Of a stretch of DNA of 64,000 nt, positions 1-9,099 are shown one piece after another. Origin of the DNA: Bin80 sp965203305 (GTDB lineage: Bacteria > Bacteroidota > Rhodothermia > Rhodothermales > Bin80); NCBI GenBank assembly GCA_965203305.1, contig OZ241874.1, positions 3,658,001 to 3,722,000 of the forward strand, read 5' to 3'. A model generated the notes under the pieces. It made no database searches and had not been told where the DNA came from. It saw nothing but the letters and a program-made list of their open reading frames with translations. Numbering within the stretch: position 1 is the stretch's first letter; each line of letters starts with the position of its first letter. The translations under genes and the position numbers were made by a program.

Positions 1-1881
1 GGGGACGGACGGGGAGGGGCATCCTCGGGTACACTCCGTTTTGCTCCCCTCAACAGCTGGCCTGACAATGCAAACCTGGACAAGGCACGGCGGCTGCTCT
101 GGCCCATCAAACAGAAATACGGACGCAGTCTCTCATGGGCTGACCTTATGATTCTGACAGGAAACTGCGCCCTGGAATCCATGGGATTTAAAACATATGG
201 ATTTGCTGGAGGCCGGGAAGATGTCTGGGAACCCGAAGAAGACATCTATTGGGGATCAGAAACCACTTGGCTGGGCGATGAGCGATACACGGGCGGACGC
301 CATCTGGAGCACCCGCTGGGAGCTGTTCAGATGGGCCTGATTTATGTGAATCCCGAAGGACCCAACGGCACTCCAGATCCTGCCGCAGCAGCAGTGGACA
401 TCCGGGAAACATTTGCCCGCATGGCTATGAATGACGAAGAAACGGTTGCCCTCATTGCAGGCGGGCACACATTTGGAAAAGCCCATGGAGCCGCGCTGGA
501 CAGCGTATATGTTGGACCCGAGCCGGAGGGTGCCCCCATTGAGGAACAGGGGCTGGGATGGAAGAACAGTTTTGGAGATGGCAAGGGCAGTGACACGATC
601 ACAAGCGGACTGGAAGGTGCCTGGACCACAAGGCCTGCGCAGTGGGACAACAACTTCTTTGAAAACCTGTTCGGATATGAGTGGAAACTGATGGAAAGTC
701 CCGGTGGAGCGGCGCAGTGGGCTCCTGTTGACCCGTCCGCAGACGGAACCGTGCCAGACGCACACGATGCTTTCAAAAGTCATGCACCAATGATGCTGAC
801 AACAGATATGGCACTGCGCAAAGATCCGGCATATGCTTCAATCTCGAAACGATTCTATGCCAATCCCGACCAGTTTGCCGATGCGTTCGCACGGGCATGG
901 TACAAGCTCACGCACCGGGATATGGGACCGGTCAGCCGCTATCTTGGTCCTCTGGTTCCAGATGAGCCGCTCCTGTGGCAGGATCCCGTCCCGAAAGTGA
1001 ATCACGAACTAGTCAATGCACAGGATATTGAAGATCTGAAAGAGCGTATTCTGTCATCCGGCCTTTCGACTGCGGAGCTGGTTCGTACCGCTTGGGCTGC
1101 TGCATCCACCTACAGGGGGACGGACAAGCGCGGAGGAGCCAACGGAGGGCGCCTTCGTCTGGCCCCGCAAAACACCTGGGAAATCAACAATCCTTCTGAG
1201 CTCCAGAAGGTAATTCCCGTTCTGGAGAATATCGTGGAAGATTTCTGGGCGGAACATGACAAGACAGTATCTCTCGCGGACGTAATTGTACTGGGCGGCT
1301 CTGCAGCAATTGAAGAGGCGGCCAAACGCGCGGGAAAAGAGGTGACAGTGCCCTTTTCACCCGGGCGCACAGATACGACACAGGAAATGACGGATATAGA
1401 TTCCTTTGCCGTGCTGAAACCTGTTGCGGACGGATTTCGCAATTACCTGCAATCCGGCCTGTCACAGTCTGCCGAAGAGTTGCTGATTGACCGGGCGCAC
1501 ATGCTTACCCTGACTGCGGTGGAGATGACGGTGCTGCTTGGAGGGCTGCGTGTTCTGGGTGCAAATTTTGACGGTTCCGATCTGGGTGTATTTACGGACA
1601 GGCCGGGGCTTCTGACCCGCGACTTCTTCGTGAATCTGCTGGATTTGAATACGGTATGGTCTCTCTCTGCCTCAACGGACGGGGTGTTTGAAGGAAAAGA
1701 GTACAGCACCGGGGAAGTCAAGTGGACTGGCTCCTCTGTGGATCTGATTTTCGGTTCCAATTCGCAGCTTCGTGCGATTGCGGAGGTGTTCGCTTCCGAT
1801 GATGCGGAGGAATCCTTTGCACAGAGGTTTGTGAATGCCTGGGCAAAAGTGATGAATCTTGACCGCTTTGACCTCCGATAG
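1..1881 (+). CDS. katG: Catalase-peroxidase KatG, 3' part (5' end outside window)
   Basis: Haem enzyme that removes hydrogen peroxide by catalase and peroxidase activity. The frame is open from base 1, where it reads GDGRGGASSGTLRFAPLNSW, a segment just after the distal haem pocket, so roughly the first 100 residues including the distal Arg/Trp/His lie upstream of the window. The covalent-adduct tyrosine is visible in MGLIYVNPEGP (codon at 343) and the proximal haem histidine in GGHTFGKAHG (codon at 466). The second, non-haem peroxidase-like domain follows and the protein ends normally at TAG. 626 residues are visible against about 720-740 for the family. An internal ATG at 148 is not the real start. 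Confidence 0.96.
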   Translation, partial: GDGRGGASSGTLRFAPLNSWPDNANLDKARRLLWPIKQKYGRSLSWADLMILTGNCALESMGFKTYGFAGGREDVWEPEEDIYWGSETTWLGDERYTGGRHLEHPLGAVQMGLIYVNPEGPNGTPDPAAAAVDIRETFARMAMNDEETVALIAGGHTFGKAHGAALDSVYVGPEPEGAPIEEQGLGWKNSFGDGKGSDTITSGLEGAWTTRPAQWDNNFFENLFGYEWKLMESPGGAAQWAPVDPSADGTVPDAHDAFKSHAPMMLTTDMALRKDPAYASISKRFYANPDQFADAFARAWYKLTHRDMGPVSRYLGPLVPDEPLLWQDPVPKVNHELVNAQDIEDLKERILSSGLSTAELVRTAWAAASTYRGTDKRGGANGGRLRLAPQNTWEINNPSELQKVIPVLENIVEDFWAEHDKTVSLADVIVLGGSAAIEEAAKRAGKEVTVPFSPGRTDTTQEMTDIDSFAVLKPVADGFRNYLQSGLSQSAEELLIDRAHMLTLTAVEMTVLLGGLRVLGANFDGSDLGVFTDRPGLLTRDFFVNLLDLNTVWSLSASTDGVFEGKEYSTGEVKWTGSSVDLIFGSNSQLRAIAEVFASDDAEESFAQRFVNAWAKVMNLDRFDLR

Positions 1882-2476
1882 ATTCTGCCTGGTGATTTCC
1901 CGAGTGCTCTGATGCAGGAGCTCCGTATCCATTCTGGAGTTTGGATCGAAAGCGATTCATACGCTTGCTGTCACCCGTCCTGAAATTGGAATGAACGGTC
2001 TGTTGATCTGATCTACCTGGAATCGCCATTCAACTCCCAGGCAATCTGTATCCAGCTGTTCCGTCTGGGAGGAGAAGGGCAGGTTCAGTCTGGGCAGCCT
2101 GTGAGGCTTTATTCAGATTTTGTAGCCACGGATAGCTCTGCACTCAGAATTTATGCAACACCCCATCCGGCATCTCCCGGCGGGAAAAAGGGAATGCGCA
2201 GGAGAGGGGGAAGTGTCTGTGATGGGGAACACTGGTATGGTGCAGTTCTGGTCCATACAGCATCACTTTGATGCTCGGCCCTCCCAGACTGCAGGTTATG
2301 AATGATCCCTGTTCCAAGACACCGCTTGCTCCCATAATCCTGAAAGAATAGCCAGAACGTCTCTGCTCAGACAGGCTCATGCCCAGCCGAAAATTGGAAT
2401 TTTCCACAAGCGAGCAGGTGGCTGGCAAGATCGTCAGACATTTTTCATGTAGGATGATGAAAAGTACGGAAAAATT
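1882..2476. other. Intergenic stretch, no supported gene
   Basis: Nearly 600 bases between katG and the first ATPase repeat. The longest frames are under 105 codons on either strand. None has a recognisable motif, signal peptide or neighbour relationship. It may contain decayed coding sequence, but I cannot assign it. Confidence 0.5.
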
Positions 2477-2503
2477 GGGGATTTATCCAGTAAAATCCGC
2501 AAG
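2477..2503 (-). repeat. ATPase-associated repeat R1
   Basis: On the minus strand it reads GCGGATTTTACTGGATAA followed by ATCCCC. It begins a few bases after the stop codon of the minus-strand ATPase (2509). The same sequence recurs at 4016, 4324, 32918, 33080, 40217, 58402 and 59901. Confidence 0.8.
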
Positions 2504-2508
2504 AGGGG

Positions 2509-3891
2509 TTACCTCTCCATCCCCATGTCTGTGTCCCGATCACGGTTGGAAGGGTCTCTGCCCTGAGGAGGTTCCTGACTAGGATTGCCTTTCTCCGATT
2601 TGAGTATCGTGGGTTCTTTTCCCTCCTCTTTTTCGGGGGAGGGACTGTCTGAAGTATGGTTTCCCGCTTCCTTTTGGGGACCCTCCGCCTCAGATTGATC
2701 TTTCGACTCCGGCTGTTGCTGAGAAACATCTCTTGTAAGGTGGCGACTTGCCTGTCTCTGTTTCTTGACCCGCTCGTAGCGCAATGTGGCCTGTCGAATT
2801 CGCAAGGCTCTTTCTGTCAGGTAATCATACAGGGATGGAATGGGAAGGGTATACAAGGGGTTGCTATAATAAAGAACGCCCTTAGAGACCGACTTCTCAA
2901 ACCCTGGTTCACCTAGTTCTGCCACAAGATCTTGCTTCCGAAATCCTTCCTCCACGGGAGTATCACGAAACATCTCCACAAGCCGGACAATATGATCATC
3001 GTCAAGCCCCTCCGTTCTGCCTGTATAATATGCCCAGCGATTTGCCTGGCCCTGTTCCAGGACAGAAAGCAGCCCTTCTTTTGTCATCTCCCCGCCGTTT
3101 TCTCTGAGATGGGCTGCGGCTGGCACCGTGTACGCAATAATGTGCTGGGGCCACCTGTAGGTCTCTTTGGCAATCGCATCCACCCAATCTTTCATGTCTC
3201 CCTTCGCCTCCCCCTCTTCTTTGAGCCACTCTCTGATCACCGTCCGCTCCCCCTCTTCTTCCAGTGGACCCAGGTCTGTGATGGATTTGAGGGAAGATCG
3301 TGATATCCCCAGATTGTTAAATGCCCTGGATGTCATGCCCAATCCGCCAGCTAACAGGATGACAGGCTTCCCCAGCCCGCTGTTATGAATCCGCTTTAGG
3401 AGATCTCGGACATCGTCTTTGTACCCTCCCGTTATCCTGCTGTCTTCGCCCAAATGCTGGGCCTCGTCCAGAATAAGCAGCAGGGGGGTGTCGCCTATCT
3501 TGAGTATGTCTTGTGGGGTGCGGGGGTGGTGATCCACCGTGATTTTTGCTTTGCCCTTCGCAACCAAAAATTTCGTTATCCCTGCTTCCCCTTCCCCGCC
3601 TGTAACCCTGATTTCGGGGCCGATCTCAAGTGTTTTCCGCAACTTGTCTGGATCCCACAGATCTCTCGGGTCAATCTCTGCCACTTCCCAGTCCTGCTCC
3701 TCTGCTATATCCCAGCATTTTGCCAGCAGAGCGGTTTTCCCCACGCCAGGAGGCCCCTGTACCAAAAATATAGTTCCGCCCTTGGATTCGCTGAACTCCT
3801 CAAGTGCCTCCCGGAACTTCGAGAGGATCGCTTCGCGTCCGCGAAAGTGTTTCGCCGCTCCTCTGTCTCGAAAACCTTTAATCTTGCTCAT
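2509..3891 (-). CDS. AAA/STAND-like P-loop ATPase, copy 1 (full length)
   Basis: 460-residue nucleotide-binding protein of unknown role. Residues 1-25 carry the family signature DRGAAKHFRGRE. The Walker A loop is GPPGVGKT (46-53), Walker B is LLLILDEAQ (about 137-145), and a sensor-like LLAGGLGMT follows (about 179-187). A helical region ends in SLYDYLTERA, then a charged, Pro/Glu/Ser-rich tail of about 80 residues ends in RDTDMGMER. The fold resembles the AAA_16/AAA_22 ATPases; I do not know a function. There is no membrane segment or signal peptide. A leader of about 150 bases upstream is shared with the fragment at 33230, and repeats R1 and R2 bracket the unit in the same orientation. From residue ~145 to the end it is almost identical to copy 3 (38844). 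Confidence 0.85.
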   Translation of the reverse strand: MSKIKGFRDRGAAKHFRGREAILSKFREALEEFSESKGGTIFLVQGPPGVGKTALLAKCWDIAEEQDWEVAEIDPRDLWDPDKLRKTLEIGPEIRVTGGEGEAGITKFLVAKGKAKITVDHHPRTPQDILKIGDTPLLLILDEAQHLGEDSRITGGYKDDVRDLLKRIHNSGLGKPVILLAGGLGMTSRAFNNLGISRSSLKSITDLGPLEEEGERTVIREWLKEEGEAKGDMKDWVDAIAKETYRWPQHIIAYTVPAAAHLRENGGEMTKEGLLSVLEQGQANRWAYYTGRTEGLDDDHIVRLVEMFRDTPVEEGFRKQDLVAELGEPGFEKSVSKGVLYYSNPLYTLPIPSLYDYLTERALRIRQATLRYERVKKQRQASRHLTRDVSQQQPESKDQSEAEGPQKEAGNHTSDSPSPEKEEGKEPTILKSEKGNPSQEPPQGRDPSNRDRDTDMGMER

Positions 3892-4015
3892 CGTTTCTTC
3901 CAGAAGTGGCTTGTCCTAGTCGGGAAGTTTTGTACGGAACATGGTGGCGACAGGAGAACGCTGGCAGAAATTTTAGGCTTGGACACCCAGACACTGCTTC
4001 AGGTTCCCCCTATCA

Positions 4016-4041
4016 GGAAATTATCCAGCAAAATCCGCATG
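4016..4041 (-). repeat. ATPase-associated repeat R2
   Basis: The minus strand reads GCGGATTTTGCTGGATAA then TTTCC. It lies 125 bases upstream of the ATPase start, in the same orientation as R1, so copy 1 is bracketed by direct repeats. The sequence on its far side (4042-4070) resembles the 3' end of another ATPase copy. R2 therefore looks like a junction of two tandem units. Confidence 0.75.
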
Positions 4042-4323
4042 AAGGCAGGGAGGGAGTGTTATCCCTCATGGTTCGCCTTCTTTGGCCTAATTCAACATTG
4101 CGGATTATCCTGTCCCCTCACCCGATGTATATGGATCCTCTGCGAAAGGAATGGGATCGGAGACTGTTACGCGAAGTGTTTGATTCATGGGAGAATTGCA
4201 GAAATTGCGCGGAGGTATGGTACAAGGAACCGCTTGTACATGCGGGAAAAGAAGGTTGGGATAAGGGACTTCTATCCTAATCTGAACGTTTCATGTCCAG
4301 GGTTGGAAGTTACCTGTTTCGGA
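4042..4323. other. Decayed DNA between repeats R2 and R3
   Basis: A 282-base stretch enclosed by R2 and R3, which are inverted relative to each other. Its left end (gcagggagggagtg) matches the sequence next to R4 at 32944, which there abuts an ATPase 3' end. At 4132 a short plus-strand frame starts MDPLRKEWDRR, resembling the first residues of ATPase copy 4 (MDPLRKSTDRG), but the likeness stops there. It is best read as a remnant, not a gene. Confidence 0.4.
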
Positions 4324-4349
4324 CTTGCGGATTTTGCTAGATAAATCCC
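4324..4349 (+). repeat. ATPase-associated repeat R3
   Basis: Plus-strand GCGGATTTTGCTAGATAA followed by ATCCC, inverted relative to R1 and R2. It closes the repeat block of copy 1. Confidence 0.75.
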
Positions 4350-4688
4350 AGAAAATTCGGGATTGAAAACCGCAGACAGGGATTGAAGATTTATGTTTCG
4401 GTCAATCTTCGCGTTTGCAAGCGACTACTGTATCTCGAAGGTCACCTGACAATCCACTCTGTCAAATGAAAAACGTCCTCGGAATCAAAACTGCCGGGGA
4501 TACAGCCTTTTTTGCACATGCCCCGGAATGGTATTTCCAAGCGGAAAACCAGTAACTTGTGCACCAGATCTGGAAAGTATGAATATGCTCCCCTATATCT
4601 GCCGGAGAGCCTTGCCAATGGTTGAAGAAAGACCAGCCAGCGAAACCCTGCATGAAGGGACTTTGTTTTTAGGACTCTCCCTCAGCGC
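4350..4688. other. Intergenic stretch upstream of the gamma-glutamyltransferase gene
   Basis: About 340 bases with no supported gene or RNA and no clear hairpin. It should hold the promoter of the 4689 gene, but I see no convincing box. Confidence 0.4.
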
Positions 4689-6551
4689 ATGATCATTACA
4701 ATAAGCCAAATGCACATGTTTACCCGCCAAATTCTGCTGTTATTCCTGCTCTGTTGCATGTCTGCCCTTTCTGCACAAGCACAGCGCACAGCCAAGCCAG
4801 TTCTGCATGGCCGTCACTGGGTTGCCATTACAGGAAAACCATTGGGAGCAACTGCAGGAGCCATGATGTTTGCCAGGGGAGGCAATGCCGTTGATGCAGC
4901 CTGTGCAATGCTCGGGGCAACCAGTACAATGTGGGATGTACTGAGCTGGGGTGGAGAAACGCAGGCTCTGATCTATGATCCTAACCAGAGGAAGGTTCTG
5001 GGCATCAACGCTCTGGGCGCAGCCCCAACCGGAGCAACCACTGAATTCTTCAAAAATCAGGAACTCCGGTATCCCCCTGAATATGGCCCGCTGGCAGCAG
5101 TTACTCCGGGCACACCCGGAGGGCTCATGGTTATGCTGGCAGAGTACGGAACTCTGAGCCTGCGAGATGTTCTGGAACCCAGTATTCAGATGGCAGAGGG
5201 ATATCCAATTGAGCGATCTGCCGTTCGCTCTATTGAGAATCATGCGGAACGGATTGCCGACTGGCCGTATTCAAAATCGGTGTATTTGCCAAATACAGAC
5301 GGTGACAGTCAAGCTCCGAGGGAAGGACAGCTTTTCGTGCAAACTGACCTTGCAGTAACCCTGCGCAAACTGGTTGAGGCAGAATCGGAAGCACTTGAAG
5401 CAGGAAAGTCGCGCAAGGAAGCCATCTATGCTGCCTATGACCGCTTCTACAGAGGCGACATTGCCGAGGAGATTGTACGCAGCACTCAAGAACAGGGAGG
5501 GCTGATCACCATGAAAGACCTTGATCAGTGGGAAGTATACATTGAAGAACCTGTGATGACGGACTACAGGAGCATCCAGGTATACAAGCTCACATCATGG
5601 GTGCAGGGGCCCGTCATGCTGCAGGCTCTGAACATGCTTGAACTCATGGATCTGAAGGAAATGGGATACAACAGCACCCGATATATTCATGCACTCTATC
5701 AAGTTATGAATCTGGCCTTTGCGGACCGGGATTTCTATTACGGGGATCCGTACTTCCCGCCTGCGGAACCGGTGGAAGGGCTTCTGTCCAAAGAATACGC
5801 CCGCTCGCGGGTGCAGACAATAAACTGGGAAGCGAACGACCCGACGGTCAAGCCGGGAGATCCGTATCCGTTCCAAGGGGAGGAGAACCCCTATCTGCAC
5901 TATCTGGATGATTGGTCAATGGAGGAAGGCGAGTACGGAGATGTGATCACTTATGAATCCGATTTTTATAGGGGGACTACCTCCATTCAGGCGGCAGATG
6001 CTGATGGCTGGGTCGTATCGGTCACGCCAAGTGGAGGCTGGATCCCCGCAGTGATTGCGGGGAATACGGGTGTCGGGCTGAGTCAGCGAATGCAGAGCTT
6101 TGTACTGGATCCTGCCGAAAATCCGTACAATCTGCCAGAGCCCGGCAAGCGGCCACGCGCAACCCTGACTCCCGGGATGGCCCTCAAGGATGGCCTGCCC
6201 TATCTGTCCTTTGCCGTTCAGGGCGGGGACAGTCAGGATCAGAACCTGTTGCAGTTTTTCCTGAACATCGTAGAATTTAACATGAATGTACAGGAGGCCG
6301 TGGAGGCAGCAAACATCAACAGCTTTCAAATGCGGGGATCTTTTGGCGAGCATGAAATTCGCCCCGGGCGAATTCTGCTTCATGACCAGATTCCCGACTG
6401 GATCCGGCGTGACCTTCGGAACATGGGGTATAGCCTGACATTCGGATCACGAACGAGTGGGCCGATCACAGCAATTGAATTTGACCGAAAACACAGCACC
6501 ATGTGGGGCGGGGCCAGTGATCATGGTGATGACTATGGAATCGCATGGTAA
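4689..6551 (+). CDS. Gamma-glutamyltransferase family protein, secreted
   Basis: N-terminal-nucleophile hydrolase that in this family cleaves gamma-glutamyl bonds such as in glutathione, normally in the periplasm. A signal peptide is visible (MFTRQILLLFLLCC to AQAQ); ATG at 4710 or 4716 would give a more typical leader than 4689. The large-subunit region carries GGNAVDAACAM. The autoprocessing site is probably GTTS near Thr430. Most family members have TTH here, so the third position (Ser for His) is a deviation and substrate preference is uncertain. The length of 620 residues is normal. It stands alone and faces the next minus-strand gene. Annotation as a GGT-like acylase would fit equally well. 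Confidence 0.88.
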   Translation: MIITISQMHMFTRQILLLFLLCCMSALSAQAQRTAKPVLHGRHWVAITGKPLGATAGAMMFARGGNAVDAACAMLGATSTMWDVLSWGGETQALIYDPNQRKVLGINALGAAPTGATTEFFKNQELRYPPEYGPLAAVTPGTPGGLMVMLAEYGTLSLRDVLEPSIQMAEGYPIERSAVRSIENHAERIADWPYSKSVYLPNTDGDSQAPREGQLFVQTDLAVTLRKLVEAESEALEAGKSRKEAIYAAYDRFYRGDIAEEIVRSTQEQGGLITMKDLDQWEVYIEEPVMTDYRSIQVYKLTSWVQGPVMLQALNMLELMDLKEMGYNSTRYIHALYQVMNLAFADRDFYYGDPYFPPAEPVEGLLSKEYARSRVQTINWEANDPTVKPGDPYPFQGEENPYLHYLDDWSMEEGEYGDVITYESDFYRGTTSIQAADADGWVVSVTPSGGWIPAVIAGNTGVGLSQRMQSFVLDPAENPYNLPEPGKRPRATLTPGMALKDGLPYLSFAVQGGDSQDQNLLQFFLNIVEFNMNVQEAVEAANINSFQMRGSFGEHEIRPGRILLHDQIPDWIRRDLRNMGYSLTFGSRTSGPITAIEFDRKHSTMWGGASDHGDDYGIAW

Positions 6552-6592
6552 TGACAGAATCCGATTCACGAATGCAGTTCATTTATATCCCG

Positions 6593-6608
6593 ACAGAGCC
6601 GGCTCTGT
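6593..6608. promoter_or_regulatory. Perfect 16-bp palindrome between convergent genes
   Basis: ACAGAGCCGGCTCTGT is its own reverse complement and lies between the convergent 4689 and 6631 genes. It could be a weak bidirectional terminator stem or a protein-binding site. There is no T-run, so I do not call a terminator. Confidence 0.3.
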
Positions 6609-6630
6609 GAGCCGTTTCCAGGAATAATAA

Positions 6631-7008
6631 CTAGAACATCTCAATACTGATTTGCAGTTCGTCCGTATCCAGTTCAATCGCCCGATGGTCGTCGCGCAGG
6701 CGAAACTCTTTTATGCTCTCCGGCAGAAATTCTTTCGGCGTATTCATCTGGAAAAGCGTATCCGCAACCACATGCCAGTCTTCCATTGTCAGATGAACAA
6801 CTGCTTCGTTGCCAGTGGCAACCATTGGAGCATATTGCAAAACTTTTTTCAAGTGTGTAATGCCCTGCTTTTGATGCAGATTTGGATCCATGAGGGAATA
6901 GTTTGCAGAAAGCTGTTCTTGAGATAAACGGCGATTCGCGCCAGACAGAAACATCAGGAAATTCCCCTGCGGTACTTTGTTTCCGCATGATTCTACGAAG
7001 AAGATCAA
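6631..7008 (-). CDS. Small hypothetical lipoprotein
   Basis: 125 residues from a TTG at 7008. Upstream in-frame codons continue a lipoprotein leader, LKKFLWAVLFLIFFVES followed by Cys, so translation probably starts further up. No ATG or GTG is available, and a CTG at 7038 preceded by AGGAA is one possibility. After the lipobox cysteine the protein is hydrophilic and has no motif I recognise. I infer an outer- or inner-membrane-anchored periplasmic protein. It is transcribed away from thyA, which starts about 160 bases to the right. Confidence 0.5.
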   Translation of the reverse strand: MIFFVESCGNKVPQGNFLMFLSGANRRLSQEQLSANYSLMDPNLHQKQGITHLKKVLQYAPMVATGNEAVVHLTMEDWHVVADTLFQMNTPKEFLPESIKEFRLRDDHRAIELDTDELQISIEMF

Positions 7009-7170
7009 GAAAAGAACTGCCCACAGAAATTTTTTCAGTACATTTCCTGGACAGGAAAAGAACCTTGCCTCGAAAAAAGATCGTGTTTCCTTCCCGTATC
7101 TTGTCAGAATCTCTGGAGCGATTCCGCGCCTGATTCGTAAAAACTGGTCCCTTGCGAAAAGTCCTGATCA

Positions 7171-8064
7171 ATGCAACACTACCTGGATCTGCTGCGTCAT
7201 GTTCGGGACAACGGACAGAAGCGCGAGGATCGCACAGGGACTGGAACGGTCAGTGTTTTTGGATACCAGATGCGGTTTCCACTGCAGGACGGGTTTCCAA
7301 TCTGTACAACCAAGCGAGTATGGTTTCGGGGGCTGGCATGTGAACTCTTGTGGTTCCTGTCCGGCTCTACCAACATCAAGCCTCTGGTAGATCAGGGGAT
7401 CTCCATCTGGACGGCATGGCCACTCAAGAACTACCTGCAGTATTGTAACCTTGCAGTACCAGCATCCGACTCGGAGGAGTGGGCCCGGTATCAGAAAGAG
7501 TTTGAGGACAGGATTCGTGATGACCAGAAATTTGCAGACAGATGGGGAGAGCTCGGGCCCGTATACGGGAAACAGTGGCGCTCCTTCTCTGGCATGGATC
7601 AGATATCATCCGTAATTGAATCCCTAAAGCAGAATCCCTGGAGCCGTCGCCATGTTGTGAGTGCATGGAATCCAAAAACCATAGATCAGATGGCACTTCC
7701 CCCCTGTCACATGTTCTTTCAGTTTGCCGTGATCGGGAATCAGCTGTCCTGTCAGCTTTACATCCGATCCAATGATCTCTTCCTGGGAGCACCGTTCAAT
7801 ATAGCCCAGTATGCTCTGCTGACTCACCTGACCGCACATCAGACGGGACTTGAGCCGGGAGACCTGGTCTATACCATTGGGGATGCACACATCTATCTGA
7901 ATCACCTGGATCAGGTAGCCGAGCAGTTGACACGGAGCGCGTACCCTCTTCCGCAGCTGCAGATCACAAGAAAACCCGAGACACTCTTTGACTATGCGTA
8001 CGATGACTTTGCCCTTGAAGGGTACAAATATCATCCAGCGATCAAAGCACCCCTAGCCGTTTGA
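7171..8064 (+). CDS. thyA: Thymidylate synthase
   Basis: Converts dUMP to dTMP using methylene-tetrahydrofolate, producing dihydrofolate. The folate/dUMP signature is complete: REDRTGTGT at the N-terminus, WSRRHVVSAWNP in the middle, the catalytic Cys179 in LPPCHMFFQF, then SNDLFLGAPFN and GDAHIYLNH. At 297 residues it is slightly longer than the E. coli enzyme (264), with an insertion near residues 95-125. It leads a run of plus-strand genes that ends in folA, the reductase that recycles its product; an amidase and an actin-like gene lie between. Confidence 0.97.
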   Translation: MQHYLDLLRHVRDNGQKREDRTGTGTVSVFGYQMRFPLQDGFPICTTKRVWFRGLACELLWFLSGSTNIKPLVDQGISIWTAWPLKNYLQYCNLAVPASDSEEWARYQKEFEDRIRDDQKFADRWGELGPVYGKQWRSFSGMDQISSVIESLKQNPWSRRHVVSAWNPKTIDQMALPPCHMFFQFAVIGNQLSCQLYIRSNDLFLGAPFNIAQYALLTHLTAHQTGLEPGDLVYTIGDAHIYLNHLDQVAEQLTRSAYPLPQLQITRKPETLFDYAYDDFALEGYKYHPAIKAPLAV

Positions 8065-8089
8065 TGTCTTTCAGAAGCATTATTCAACC

Positions 8090-9094
8090 ATGAGATCACG
8101 AAAATCTGGCGGACAGCGAAAGGAAGTACTGCGGGATCTGTACCATGACAATCAAAGACTGCTTGGGCGCGATGTTGTTGCGCCCAAAAGGAGACGGAGC
8201 TGGTCTGTTGCTGTCCTGCTTCTGACTCTTGCAACGGGAGGAGTGTTTCTCGCCGTATCGCAGGAAACAAAGTCCGTAGATCCTGCCAGCTCCACCGAAG
8301 TATTCCTTTCTCCTGACCAGAAGGTCCGTGCTTCCCTTGAAAAAATTCCCAACCCAGAGACCACTGATGAAGAACCTCTTCTGTCCAGCATCTATGGTCT
8401 TGGGGTGCGAACAATCGCCATTGACCCTGGACATGGAGGACATGACCCGGGAGCTGTAGGTCAGGCCGGATTAACCGAAAAGACAGTCAATCTTGATCTT
8501 GCCCTGCGACTTGAAAAACGACTGAAAGCACACGGATTCAATATAATTCTCACCAGGAACCAGGACATCAGCATGGATCTTCAGAAAAGGGTTGACTTCG
8601 CAAAAGAGAGGGACGCAGACCTTTTTATTTCCATTCATATTAACGCACTGCCTGTGGATACCATTGCCTTCATTGAAACCTTTTACTTCAGCCCGCGCGG
8701 AGATGCGAGAGTGGAAGCTCTGGCTGCCAGAGAAAATTTCAATGCCGGCTACAGCATAGGAGAATGGCGAAACAGTCTGGAGGAGCTGGCGCAGACTGTG
8801 AAAATTGAAGAAAGCCGGAAACTGGCAACACATGTTCAGAGTGCCATGGTTGCCAGAATGAGCGAAGTCAACCCGAAACTCGCTGACTGGGGAATCCGCT
8901 CCGGCCCCTTTATGGTACTTCTGAATGCAGGTGTCCCCGCAATTCTGGCGGAAGTAACGGTGATCTCCATGCCGGAAGAGGAGCAGCACCTTACGAGTGC
9001 TGAGTACCGTGAACAGCTGGTGCTTGGCCTTGAATCTGGAATTCTCTCGTATATTTCCAGTCAGGAGAGCACGAACACAACAAACACTGATTAG
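8090..9094 (+). CDS. N-acetylmuramoyl-L-alanine amidase (Amidase_3), membrane-anchored
   Basis: Zinc hydrolase that cleaves the amide bond between N-acetylmuramic acid and the stem peptide, typically at division septa. Residues 1-35 are basic and cytoplasmic, followed by one hydrophobic segment (about 37-57, VAVLLLTLATGGVFLAV). The catalytic domain starts near residue 104 with AIDPGHGGHDPGAVG (first zinc His). The second zinc His is in SIHINA, and the C-terminal Glu is in AILAEVTVISMPEEE. It starts 25 bases after thyA and ends 5 bases before the MamK-like gene, so the three probably share a transcript. The tight link to an actin-like gene suggests a joint role in cell-wall or cell-shape work. 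Confidence 0.9.
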   Translation: MRSRKSGGQRKEVLRDLYHDNQRLLGRDVVAPKRRRSWSVAVLLLTLATGGVFLAVSQETKSVDPASSTEVFLSPDQKVRASLEKIPNPETTDEEPLLSSIYGLGVRTIAIDPGHGGHDPGAVGQAGLTEKTVNLDLALRLEKRLKAHGFNIILTRNQDISMDLQKRVDFAKERDADLFISIHINALPVDTIAFIETFYFSPRGDARVEALAARENFNAGYSIGEWRNSLEELAQTVKIEESRKLATHVQSAMVARMSEVNPKLADWGIRSGPFMVLLNAGVPAILAEVTVISMPEEEQHLTSAEYREQLVLGLESGILSYISSQESTNTTNTD

Positions 9095-9099
9095 CCAGT

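Noticed and set aside
3454..4344. 296-codon plus-strand frame over ATPase copy 1
   Set aside because: Antisense to the P-loop ATPase and extends into decayed repeat DNA; no motif.
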